A stretch of 64,000 nt of DNA. Origin: Larix kaempferi. Taxonomy: Eukaryota > Streptophyta > Pinopsida > Pinales > Pinaceae. Under the pieces are notes generated by a model that worked only from the letters and a program-made list of their open reading frames with translations, was not told the origin of the DNA and ran no database searches. The stretch spans positions 3,064,501-3,128,500 of the forward strand of contig BSBM01000592.1 in NCBI GenBank assembly GCA_027924585.1, in the 5' to 3' direction. A program made the translations under genes and the position numbers. Every line of letters begins with the position of its first letter. Position 1 is the stretch's first letter. Positions 47,701-58,020 of this stretch are shown in pieces.

Positions 47701-47820
47701 GATTTGCAGTATTGCCCCACAGGTGAGCAAACTCCAGATATCTTTACCAAGGATTTCACAAAGAAGACATTCAACTATCTTAGATCACTGCTTGGGATGG
47801 TTGAACATGTGGTGGAGTGA
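44748..47820 (+). pseudogene. pol: Copia pol: protease, integrase, RT, RNase H
   Basis: One frame, broken by stops, encodes aspartic protease (IIDSGASIHMV, ~44764), the integrase HHCC finger (HEIFGHLN, CQSCILGKH), catalytic core (HSDISGPFP, then LISNNGGEY and NGVAERKN), RT (RFKWIYKTKRAADG, MDVKSAFLHGELEEEIYM, LYVDDLLIIG) and RNase H (DSDWVGDSLDRKSTSG, SSAEAEYRGA, CDKQSAI, RTKHIDIHMHYIR). The second integrase aspartate, usually SDNGGE, is Asn. In-frame stops lie at 45157, 45559, 46357 and 47455; the last two replace expected CAG codons. The frame ends naturally at 47820, followed by ~180 bp of 3' noncoding sequence and the polypurine tract. Non-functional. Confidence 0.95.
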
Positions 47821-48000
47821 AGGGTTGATCAACAACCTTTCAATTTTGATATGTCCATGTTTTGGGGGAAGGTTTTTCCCATGAGGTTTTCCTTCTATCC
47901 TTTTTTTGTGGACCGACAGTATTTTGTACGGGGTGACCAAGTCTCGTTACTAGGCCCTTAGTATTTTATTTTATGATATTAAGATCATTTAAGTCAGACT

Positions 48001-48010
48001 TAAGAGGGGG
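48001..48010 (+). other. Copia polypurine tract
   Basis: TAAGAGGGGG immediately before the 3' LTR. Confidence 0.9.
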
Positions 48011-48705
48011 TGTTGGAATAATTTAATTCTTCCTACCATTTATTTATTTACATGTGATACATTAATTAATCATTTAGTGGTTAATTCCATGTAATAAATT
48101 AGGAAATTGCCATTGTGTTGACCACAAGGAAACATGGGAGGATAAGAATACTTCCAAGGTGTGATCTACAAGTCATCTAGACCACTTGGGCACTTTTCTA
48201 ACTGATTTTAGACCAAAATTAGAAGGAAGGGTGCATTTCTGAGTTTTAGAGCTTTTTTACTGCTTTTTCCCTATTGGGGAAAAGCTAGTCTACCTAGGAA
48301 ATTGTTTTTTACACCAAAAACTTTCCTTAATGTTTTTTCCACCCAAAATTCGTATTTGACTTTGTTTATCTATATTTCACCTTCAAATCACTAATTTAGC
48401 AATTCGTGAGCTTTTGGGATGATTTGGAAAGTCAACTTGCCACCTAGGGGGGATGGGCATATTTAGCAATTCTGATTAAGAGGAGATTGTTTTGGCATCT
48501 TTAGCCATTCAATTTTCTATTGTAAAGTTATTTAATGACAGCCTATTACATTCATACGTTGTCTGAGGTAATTTTATTCATGAGAAGTTAATACCGAAAT
48601 CTACTCTTGTGCATAATTTTTGTGTCTTTGACTAGTTGTGTGAGATTTTTCTTATGAGAGAGTGTAATTTCTTGATCAGTTCTTGGATGTGATCTGATTT
48701 TCACA
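48011..48705 (+). repeat. Copia 3' LTR
   Basis: Begins TGTTGGAATA, ends TTTTCACA, and is followed by the target duplication CAAGG. Confidence 0.95.
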
Positions 48706-49990
48706 CAAGGGTTAGTAGATGTAAAGGATAAGGGTTTTAGGAATCTAGGGTTATGATGTTAGGGTTGAATTGGTTAAGGGTTAAGTGTAAATGGGTTAAA
48801 GGATTAAAGGATTGGGTGTTAAGGTCTTAATGGCCTCTAGGAGATGAGGAATTATGATTTTCTAGGGGTTTATGGGTTTTAGGATTTAGGGATTATTGGT
48901 TAGGGGTTTTAGGGTTAGGGGGTTAATTAGGACTTCTAGGTGTTATGGATTAATATTTTAGAGGTAAGGGCATAAAGTTGTTAACAAGTTTAAATATTTA
49001 TGGGTTAGGAAGTTAAGTAGATAGGGAGGTAGGGGGTTTTATGGGTAATGGGAATTGCGGGTTAAGGAATTTAGGGCTCAATGGTTAGGGGGATAGGGTT
49101 TAATTGGTTAAGGGTTAAGACCCAAGAAGTTAAAAAGGTTTAATTGTTTCTAGGGTTAAGGGATTAGGGATTTGGTATTTTTAAGATATCGGTAAGACTT
49201 TTTAGGGGTTAGGGGTGGAATAGGTATTAGGGGTTAGGGGTTGTGGGATTGGAGATAAAGTGGCTAGGGGGTTTAGGTGTTAGTGGCCTTAGGGGTTAAA
49301 TATTTAGTTATCTAGGGTTAGCGTGTTAGGGTTTATTAGGTTAGGCATTAATGGTGAAGGGGTTAAAGGATTAAAGGCTTATAAGGGGTAAATTGGAGCT
49401 TAAAGAGACTAATGTACAAGCCGAAGCAAGAATTCCAAAGCTGATAGAGGAGAGATCAATATAGAGGGAGAGATCTCAAGAAAACATAGATCTCTCATGC
49501 AAACTAAGAGCACACATAGAGTGCACAAGCAAATGCAGGGCACGCTAGCACAAGGGAGGTCGCACATGCAAACATAGTGTAGAGGTAAAGAATTATTTTA
49601 CATGTATAGGGTAAACTAGAGGTTAGAAGGATAATGGTAAAAGAATTATAGGTAAACAATTAAAGGAATTAATGGGTTTAGCAGTTTGGGGATTTAGGGG
49701 TAAGTGGATTAAGGACCTTGTGATTAGGGGGTTAGGTTTTAGGAGGTTAGGAATTGAGGTCTAAGGTGTTATAGTGTTAGAGGCTTAGGGAATTACAAGA
49801 TAAGGACAACAATGAGGGGAGATAAAGGGTTAATTATGGGACTAGGGATTTAAGGATTAATACCTTTATAGGTTAACGGATTTAGGGATCAACTATTAAT
49901 GGGGTAAGGGATTATTTGTTAAGGGATTAGGTGCTTACGGGTGTAGGGATTTAGGCAGTTTGGGACTTAGGAATTATGGGTTTAGGCCTT
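48706..49990. repeat. Degenerate telomere-like block, right part
   Basis: TTAGGG/TTTAGGG-like variants continue after the copia element to about 49400 and again from ~49615 to 49990, with an AG-rich non-telomeric insert at ~49400-49610. Joining the two sides gives an original block of about 2 kb. Confidence 0.75.
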
Positions 49991-51112
49991 TAATTTACCT
50001 CCATTATCATTAATCTCCCCAAATCCTTAAATTTATGTCCCTTTCCCCCCTCTTGTATATCTCTTCTCCCTCTCACCCACTTTATCTCCATTCAACACTT
50101 TAAAACATAATTTGTGAAGGTCATAACGCTTGTGCGTTATGTGAATAACAACGCTCGAGCATTTTGTATATACAAAAACATGCGATCGTTTCTTCTAAAC
50201 ACAAGCACAAGAACCAAATATTTGAATCTAAACAAAATGCATGAGTGTTCCTGAGTGTAAAATCTAAGCACATAAGATCTATGAAACAAAGACAATAGTT
50301 ACTAGAGATGCATGCAGCAAATAATATGTCAAAAACACTAATGCAAAAGGAACTTTGCAGTTGTTCATGCAGTATCATAAACTCAGAAGATAATTAAAAT
50401 GTAACAATGGCTACAATAAGCCAAGCAATTCGAATTCTAGAGAGGTCTTTGCAATTGAATTCCTGAGAGTGGCTTACTTGGCAGTTAACACCACTCGGCA
50501 CATCAGTTAACCACTTAAATACTATGAAAATGACTCTAACAGACTCTGAAAATGTCTAACTGAGTCTAACTGAATCTAGAACTCAATTGAATGCCCAAAA
50601 ATAGGGGAGGGCATCTTTCTGTCTCCAGTTAACTGAATATTAGGTGAAGATAACACCAAATGAAGTCAACCAGTGTAGTAGGGCACCTTCTAGTCTCCAG
50701 TTGGCTGAATAAAGTAGTAAATGCTATCAGTTGGACTGAGTGGGGTGCTTTAGTCATGCAAATCACTCCCTGGATGATGGAGGGGGCTCAATTAATTGAT
50801 AATGATTGCCCAATTGACTCCATGAATGTAGGAGGAGGCCCAGTTTACTGAAACTGTGATCTATTGATGATGTAAGCACATGATTGTGTTAGAATACTTA
50901 GGATAAATGGCAAATTAATCTATGAAGCTCAAGTAAATGATGTGTGGTTGGAAAATTGAAATGATGATTTTTACAATATGAGAAAAGACCTTTTATAGGT
51001 CGAAACACACATTTCAATGGAATGGTGTGACCCTACGCTCAGCTAATTAATATTACATTTAATATTTAAAATATTTCTTCCTAAATAATTAGATACATAA
51101 CAAGGAAAACCA
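49991..51112. other. Unassigned DNA with AACGC palindromes
   Basis: Palindromes at 50122-50141 (CATAACGCTTGTGCGTTATG) and 50150-50164 (core AACGCTCGAGC). Around 50460-50830, CTCCAGTT(A/G)(A/G)CTGAAT-type phrases recur. No gene recognised. Confidence 0.4.
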
Positions 51113-52009
51113 ATCTTTCTAGTCGACATGGTCCTGAATTAAATGATTAACCTTAAAGAGTACCATACACATGGAAGTGTAGCACCACTAAGTGTAAAAA
51201 TAAAATTCATAACATATCCAACCTCTAGCTATACAAATGCAGGTTTTCCTCTTGTTGTCCAACAAAAAATTGATGACCTTAATAGAGCAAGATCATAATT
51301 GTTAGTTTCCATTTATATTCATAGTGGAAATGCCACAAAATATTACTAACATAATCATTATGAGTTTGTGAATATGTGTCTATTTTTCATCATTCTCTTT
51401 GTAAATCAGTCAGAGTTCTTCACCATTAACCTACACATTCAATTTTAGGAGTGAGGGTGTCTTTGGCATCTAAAACTGATATTCCTCAAAGTGAAATGTT
51501 TCAAGATTGATAATCCATTAAATCCAAATCCTATAGATTCTAATACATTTAGTAGTCAGATAGGGGGATTTATCATTTTATTATAAAATAAAAATATTTA
51601 TATTATTAAATTTTTATTTATCTTATTATGAATAATATTATTACAAGTTATTCACCCCTATTGGGCAATGTGATAGGGATGCATGATATGGATCCACATG
51701 ATCCCAACTCCAACAACCATGAGGTGGGGGATTTTGATGATACTCCAAGGTGACTTGAAAGCATGGCGGGTGTTGTAGTACAAGTTGTTGTGTGCCCCTG
51801 CATGCATTTGCACATCATAGAATCGTCTACCCTCCCCCTATGCATGATCTCTCGGTCCTTTAGGTTCTATTTGGTGAATGTGGAATATCATGCCTTGTAG
51901 TGTTTTCTTTCCTCCACTATCAATCATGACGAAATCTGCCACAAATTGGAATATTAACGCAAAGATGAATTGGGAAAACAAGGCAGATTCAAGAGGTATA
52001 CTTATTGAC
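51113..52009. repeat. Dispersed repeat Y, copy 3 (truncated by insertion)
   Basis: Matches 24180-25105 of copy 1 until ACTTATTGAC at 52009, where the gypsy LTR begins. Copies 1 and 2 continue with (A/C)(G/C)TTCCTTCCTAGTCTC at the same point, so the breakpoint is exact to within a base or two. Confidence 0.9.
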
Positions 52010-52774
52010 TGTTAACACCCAAAAAGTGCTCACTACCTCATCTACCCCATTACATGGCTCATTTGTCCATATTTCCTACCATATTTACCTTCAGAACCCT
52101 AAAATCCTATTAAAAAGCCTCCAAAAGGCCAAAAATGCCTCCAAAAGGTCACAAAACCATCAAAAAAGCCTCAAAAAGGCTAAAAAACCCCTTTTCCCTC
52201 CAAAAATATCCAAAATTCCTCCAAAATAGCAAAAACCCTCTAAAAAGGGAATAAAAAATATAAAATAATGAGGAAAAAGAGGAAAAATGAGGAAAAAACC
52301 CTATACAGTTGACCTAAACCATATGGTTCCCAAAACCATGGGCCAGTACTCCACCACCAAAAACCTATAAATAGGTGATGGAGACCCCTCATTTCATATC
52401 CACAGTCAAATACACCCTTACTCTGCCAAAATCACTCTTGAGACCCTAGCTCACCCTTGAGCTACTTTCACCATTGAGTGCCCATTTTGGCCCATTTCCA
52501 CCATTGGAGAAAGAGAATGAACAAAGTTGGAGTTTGGAGAAACCCTCTTGGATCATTGCAAGAACTTCACCAACCTCTACACTTGAGGTAAAGATTTAAT
52601 ACAAAAGAAAACCATTTATTATTTCTTGTCTCTTATGTCTCATGCACATGTTTAGAATAATTTCCATTTCAATGTATTGTCTTTTCATTTACTGTTTATT
52701 GAACTGCTACTAAGGAGTCCCTTCTCCTTAGTAGGTGCTCATTTGCACAAGCTAGGGTGAAAACCCTAGCTACA
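52010..52774 (+). repeat. Gypsy 5' LTR
   Basis: 765 bp, TGTTAACACC to CTAGCTACA. The start is fixed by the break in repeat Y and the end by the primer binding site four bases later. It contains a CCTCCAAAAGG-type repeated segment (52090-52240) and the TATA box. Confidence 0.85.
52366..52373 (+). promoter_or_regulatory. LTR TATA box
   Basis: TATAAATA followed by GG in the middle of the LTR; transcription would start about 30 bp downstream, near 52400. Confidence 0.75.
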
Positions 52775-52778
52775 GTTT

Positions 52779-52792
52779 TGGCGACTCCGCTT
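52779..52792 (+). other. Primer binding site, tRNA-Arg type
   Basis: TGGCGACTCCGCTT begins four bases after the LTR. Its first ten bases match the complement of the 3' end of a plant tRNA-Arg ending GGAGTCGCCA. Confidence 0.65.
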
Positions 52793-52869
52793 GTGCTTTT
52801 AAGAATTTATAGTTATAATTTTTTAAGTTTTAGACGTTTTTCTGCAATATTTTTCTATTCGGCTGTCCC

Positions 52870-53410
52870 TTTCGGCCGCCGTAAACCACATCTTTTACCC
52901 CCTGCAGTTGCGTTCCGATCGCGTCTTTCAGGCGTTTACCTGTGATCCGACCGCGGCTCTCAGACTGTTTCCGGTGACCAGCCGACCATTTTTAGTCTGT
53001 TACTTGCGATCCGACCACGGCTATTAGCTTGTTTGGGACGGTCCGACTGCGGCTATTAACCCTTTTTCTGCGTCCCGCCTGCGGCTTTCGGCCATTTTCC
53101 CGTAACCCGCCGGCGCCTTTCGGTGTTTTTCCTGCGTCCCGCCTGCAGCTTTCGGCCATTTTCCCGCAACCCGTCGGCGCCTTTCGGCATTTTTCCTGCG
53201 TCTCGCTTACGGCTTTCGGCCATTTTCCTGCAACCCGCCAGCGCCTTTCGGCGTTTTTCCTTCGTCCCTCCTGCGGCTTTCGGCCATTTTCCCGCAACCC
53301 ACCTGTGACTTTCGGCGTTTTTCCTGCGTCCCGACTGTGTTTTTCAGCCTAAAACCCGCAACCCGACTATGACTGTTGAGCTGTTTTTCGCGGTCCGATC
53401 GCCCAGATTG
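52870..53410 (+). repeat. Leader minisatellite, 64-bp unit
   Basis: The anchor CTTTCGGCCATTTTCC occurs at 53085, 53149, 53213 and 53277, exactly 64 bp apart. Each unit is itself two ~32-bp halves (CTTTCGGCGTTTTTCCTGCG). Diverged forms with TCCGACCGCGGCT extend upstream to ~52870. It lies in the untranslated leader. Confidence 0.9.
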
Positions 53411-54443
53411 GCCAAAAACCCGTGGTCCGTTTTCTGCATTTTTTCCTGTTTTGAACCTAGCACTTTGCTGCACTATTTTCTGCACCAGCACAGCCATCTG
53501 TCCTACCTGCAGCCACCCTTCCTTACAGCCTTTTTCTGCAGTTTTATTTCTGTTCCATTTCCAGAATAGTTTTTAAATTTTCAGCATTTTAAATTGAAAA
53601 AAGAAAATTGTGCATTTCAAAGGTTAATTTCTGTCTTGTTATTGCTAGTTAGAAAGTTGCCCACCCTAGTGGCACTTTTTACTTGGGTTCATCATCATCT
53701 CACACGCACACACTCTGTCACCTAATTCAAGTGAGCCTTAAAAAGTACTTAACACAACCAACATTCTAACCCCACTTGGGGAACACATAAGAATTTTTGT
53801 AGTTAGGTAGGATCGGGGGGATAGGCATCCAAATAACACCCCTCGGTTGCTTACACTTGAGACATAGCTATTGTCCATTAGGGAACCAAAATTCCCTAGG
53901 ATTTTTTGGCACGGTCACAACTAGTTTATCAGAGGGCCTCTCCCCTAGGAGGGTTGAAGTCGCCAGACTGGTTCCGGAGGCCTGAGTGGAATACCGCAAT
54001 CCATTCAGTAACCGAAGGCTACCTTTCGCAGTTCTCGGGGTATCCCTGTATGGGGGTACTGCGGTAAAAGGACCAAACGGCAGATTCACCTTTTCTGGAC
54101 GTGTCATGAACGGGGTATCTTAGTTGCCTTTCTTCTAGGATTGACTACCCGGTGTCCCTCCCGGTAGGGGGATATCTTTAGCCACTTGGCTCTCCTATCC
54201 ATATTGTCTAACTTGGATTTCATCACCTTGCAGAGGATATGTCTAGTTGAGTCAGAATACTATTTATTTCGGTGTTTGCATGCTCCCTTACCTCCTTTTG
54301 GTCTAGTGAGTCCACTGTTTTTATTTTTTAGGAAACCTGCTGCTTGTTGGTATTCTGACCATTTTTATTGATACTCCACTTATTGTAGCATAGCTATTAC
54401 AGTGGGTGTTTTGAGTTGGTTGTTGGCCTGAGTATCATATTTT
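53411..54443 (+). other. Gypsy leader, no ORF
   Basis: Untranslated leader between the minisatellite and gag. No ATG-initiated ORF resembling a protein. A CCGGTGTCCCTCCCGGTAGG phrase near 54150 could form a small hairpin. Confidence 0.5.
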
Positions 54444-56330
54444 TTGAGCTCTCCTTCTGCACACTCGGTTGCATTAGGGTTTTTGAGCTATTTTTCACTC
54501 AACACAACCCCCAGATATTTGACACCATCTGTCACCATTGAATTCCCGAGACATTCTCGGTGCCTCAGGGGTGATCCCCCACAGCACGGTTCACTTGACA
54601 CCACCTTTCATAGACTTAGATCATCATCACTTGATACGACTCATCATAGATCTCGAGCTTTGTCACTTGAATCCACTCGTCAATGGAATAGAACTCCATC
54701 ACCCGATCTAGACGCCCCTTATTTTACCTCTGATTCTGAGGCAGAGTCCGAGAACCCCATTTACACTGCACCAACCAGCCCCATGGCTGCCATGACTTCC
54801 ACCCCTTTCTTTGTAGGGACCATTGGTGGAGCATCCACCACCACACCAGCTACCACACCCGCTTTGGGTATGCCCTCGATGGGGCCCCCATCTACCATTC
54901 CAATCACTGTACCCATTCTAGCAGCTAGCATACCATTAGCCACTCCATCAGTGCCTCACACTACACTTGGCGGTGCAGGACCGTCCCATACCACTTTCGT
55001 TCCTCCACTTGGGGGCAACATCCCAAACTTTGCCCCTCCACTTGGGGGCATTGGCCCCAACATGGTCACACCCACTAGTATGTCACATCCTTCTACTAGT
55101 TTTCCATTCATGGCTAGCCTCAACCTTCCTGACCTATCCAGACTGACTAACGATCCCATCAGACATGACCCTGCGTGGCCTCACATGCCCACCAAGCTCC
55201 CCTCTGACATCCCTAAGTTTGAGGGCAAGGCAGGTGAGGACCCCCAGAACCATATTATGTCATTCCATCTATGGTGTTCCTCCAACTCCATAGTGGACAA
55301 CTCTGTCCGCCTCTGCCTGTTACAGCGCACCTTCACTGGCTCTGCAGCTAAGTGGTATATCGAGCAGCCCCATGGGACCCATTCCACCTTTACTTCCCTT
55401 GCCTCGACCTTCCTGTAGTTCTTTCAGTTACCTGTCCGCTATGACGCGGGAGTTGAGATCCTATTGTCTTGCAGACAGAACACGGCCACCCACATCACTG
55501 ACCACATTCATGAGTGGCGTCGACGTCGCAGCCTCTGCAAGATCAAGTTAGACGACCGTATCTTCCTAGATTGGTTCCTAAAATCCCTCCTTCCTGTCAT
55601 TGCCAAGGATGTGGCATCTGAACGACCCTAGTCTAAAGAATAGGCCATCCTCAAAGCCCATCAATTTGACCTCATATACGCCTAGTCGGGTTATCTCTAT
55701 ACCATCATACCTGACGCCCCTCGCAGTGACTCCTCCCAACACGATGCACCAGGGGCATCCCATGCCGCAGACGGCATCATTGTTCGTATTGCCTCGCATC
55801 CCCAACCCTTTTCCATAACACGTCCTAGCCATGGCCCCGACCTTTCGCGAGCTACATCACAGTCCGGTGCGACCAATTCGTATGCTCCCATGGCACATCA
55901 CCACCATTCCCATGGACCCTTATGTCCACCTCAGTGCTTTGGGAACGCATCCCCCGCCTATGCCCCCTGGTCGCACCTTAGTCGTATTACCATCCACAGG
56001 CTGCACCAACTCCTGTGACCTCTCAAGCCCAACCTGCTTATTACTCACCACAGGAAGCCCCTGCGTAGCCTCCACCTACATATTATCCTCCGCAGCCTAC
56101 TCCAGCACCTGCGCAACCCCAGAACCCACCTGCTGCCTAAGGGAAAGTATACGCCCAACAAAATCAGCAGCAAAACCAAAACAACCAGCGCCAACAGGGC
56201 CAGCAAAATCATGGCAAAGGCTGTAACCGTGGGAAAAACCCTCCTCCAAACCAAGGTGGTCAACTTCCCAATCCCCCAGACAACAATAATGCGGCACCTG
56301 CCAACCAAAACCCTGATCACCCAAGTAGGC
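54444..56330 (+). pseudogene. gag: Gypsy gag
   Basis: The first part is a long Ser/Thr/Pro-rich stretch with no ATG until 54783. The capsid-like core reads LPSDIPKFEGKAGEDPQNHI, FHLWCSSNSIVD, GSAAKWYIEQPHG, then after a TAG (55416-55418) FFQLPVRYDAG, HIHEWRRRRSLCK and WFLKSLLPVIAKDVASE. Further TAGs follow at 55629, 55641 and near 55683, and a frameshift near 55830 leads into a Pro/Gln-rich tail. This is the retrotransposon gag (PF03732-type) fold by sequence pattern. The zinc knuckle follows in the next segment. Confidence 0.85.
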
Positions 56331-56343
56331 CAAAAACCCTAAC

Positions 56344-58020
56344 TTGCGAACTAACCATCCTTGTTCTATTTGCGGGGTCTATGGCCACTACACACATGCT
56401 TGCCCACATTTGGAGCAAGCTCGGCAACTCTGGGTTGATGATGCCCATCGCCAAGGGCATGCAGCTCCTCAAGCGCCGCCCAACCCCCCACTCCCTCAGC
56501 AGCCACCCTTGGTACTGCAAAACCCCTTACCAACTCAAGGCATAGTGAACACTCAGCCGTTGGCTCCCCCTCAAGGCAACGCGCCACCACAACAACAGAT
56601 CACTTATGCCGCTCCTGACCAACCCATGTTTGACTCAGGTACTCACCACTTGTTGATGATGTCATCCGCTGATGTCAACCTCCAAACACGTCGGAACCAG
56701 TATGGCTCCACCTCTGAAGCCCCTCCCTCCGACAAAAACACCAACGCTCATCCCACCGATTAGACATTACGTATACCTCTGGCTCCCCTCGATGGCGCTT
56801 CCAAAGCACCTCATTTCCCACTTCGTCGGATCAACAATAACCCCAATGCTCACGCTGCGTCAAATTACAACATTGTAGATGACTTAGCCCAATCTCTCAC
56901 AGTCATGTCTGCGTTGGAAGTCTTAAAAAACTGTCCTTCACAGCACAAGACTTTGCTCTCCGCCATTGGTGCTATTGACCCAAACAATTCACAACTGATG
57001 GCATTCGATTTGGACCAATCCGAACCACGCCTGCCTTCCACTTTAGCGTTCCAAGTTTCTGTTTCCGTTCAGAATCTTGTCATCCATCGGTGTATTATCG
57101 ATGAAGGTTCCTCTACATGCGTTATGTCCACATTCGTTTGGCAGAAGTTGGGATCCCCTACTCTCCAGCAGTCCACCACTGCGTTGCGAACCTACGACGA
57201 TCGGTCGGCTCAACCCCAAGGTCTATTAGCTAACGTCCCCGTCCAACTAGTTGGTAAAACCGTTCTCATTGACATAGAGGTCATCAATGCCCAACTTGAT
57301 TATAACCTCTTACTTGGCCGCAGCTACATGTATGCCATGAAGGCGGTTGCCTCCTCCGTTTTTCATACCATGATGTTCCCCCATGATGGATGCGTGGTCA
57401 AGGTCGACCAACTCAACTACTACGATCCAAATGCCCCCGCTGCACCCGAAAATGTTCTCCCCATGGTTGAACAACCTGTCAGTGGTGCTGCTACCTCGTT
57501 TGTTTCCTCCGTGGGACCGGGAGTTTACTCAGATCCGTCGATGACATCAACATTCCAATCCATTCCTCCCCCATCATCTGCACCCGAAGTATCTGATCTA
57601 TGTACCCTTTCCCACAATACACAAACACCTAACAATCAACCGCCCTTACTGCCTAAACCACCATTGGTACCTAGCCACATTGGTGTTCCACCCATCCACA
57701 CAATCCCCTTCCTAGTCCCTCCCTCGGGAGTAGTAAGCACCCCGGGTATGGCTACCCTTAGCCTCCCTGGTTTAACCTTGGGATTACCCGTGTGGTATCT
57801 TTCGCCTCCCGTTCCCCCGCCGACACCCAATGTCGTCCCAAAATCGGTGCAACCCATGGCTACTACTAGTCAACCACCTCCCGGTGTCACTACCCCTTCG
57901 TCCTCTACGAATCCCCCCCTCTTATCAAGCACACTGGGGGCAGAGGCCCACAACCATACACTGTTGTACCTCCTCCCAAGACAGTTAAACCCCCTCCCAT
58001 TTTTCGTGCTCCCCCCAAAT
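56344..58020 (+). pseudogene. pro: Zinc knuckle and aspartic protease segment
   Basis: The frame opens with a CCHC knuckle, CSICGVYGHYTHAC, then a Pro/Gln-rich linker; a TAG at 56761-56763 interrupts, and the same frame continues from 56764. The retropepsin-like domain runs ~57040-57410: CIIDEGSSTCVM (active-site Asp as DEGS rather than the commoner DTGA/DSGA), RTYDDRSAQPQG, IDIEVINAQLDYNLLLGRSY and FPHDGCVVKVDQLNYYDP. A ~180-residue Pro-rich spacer follows. A frameshift close to 58000 separates it from the RT frame. The protease would process the polyprotein; the DEG variant is shared, as I recall, with related plant gypsy elements. Confidence 0.8.

Larger units (their letters stand above)
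38912..48705 (+). mobile_element. Ty1/copia LTR retrotransposon
   Basis: Complete in outline: 5' LTR 38912-39609, primer site at 39610, gag, protease, integrase, RT, RNase H, polypurine tract 48001-48010 and 3' LTR 48011-48705. The 5-bp target duplication CAAGG lies at 38907-38911 and 48706-48710. Domain order PR-INT-RT-RH is that of copia. It is split by a chromovirus at 40728-44742. Without that insertion it would be ~5.8 kb. Roughly 44 differences by eye over ~695 bp of LTR (about 6%), plus several stops, mark it as old and inactive. Confidence 0.96.

Noticed and set aside
52992-53497. Minus-strand ORFs rich in GKMAES/GKTPKG repeats
   Set aside because: Translations of the 64-bp leader minisatellite; no start or domain evidence.
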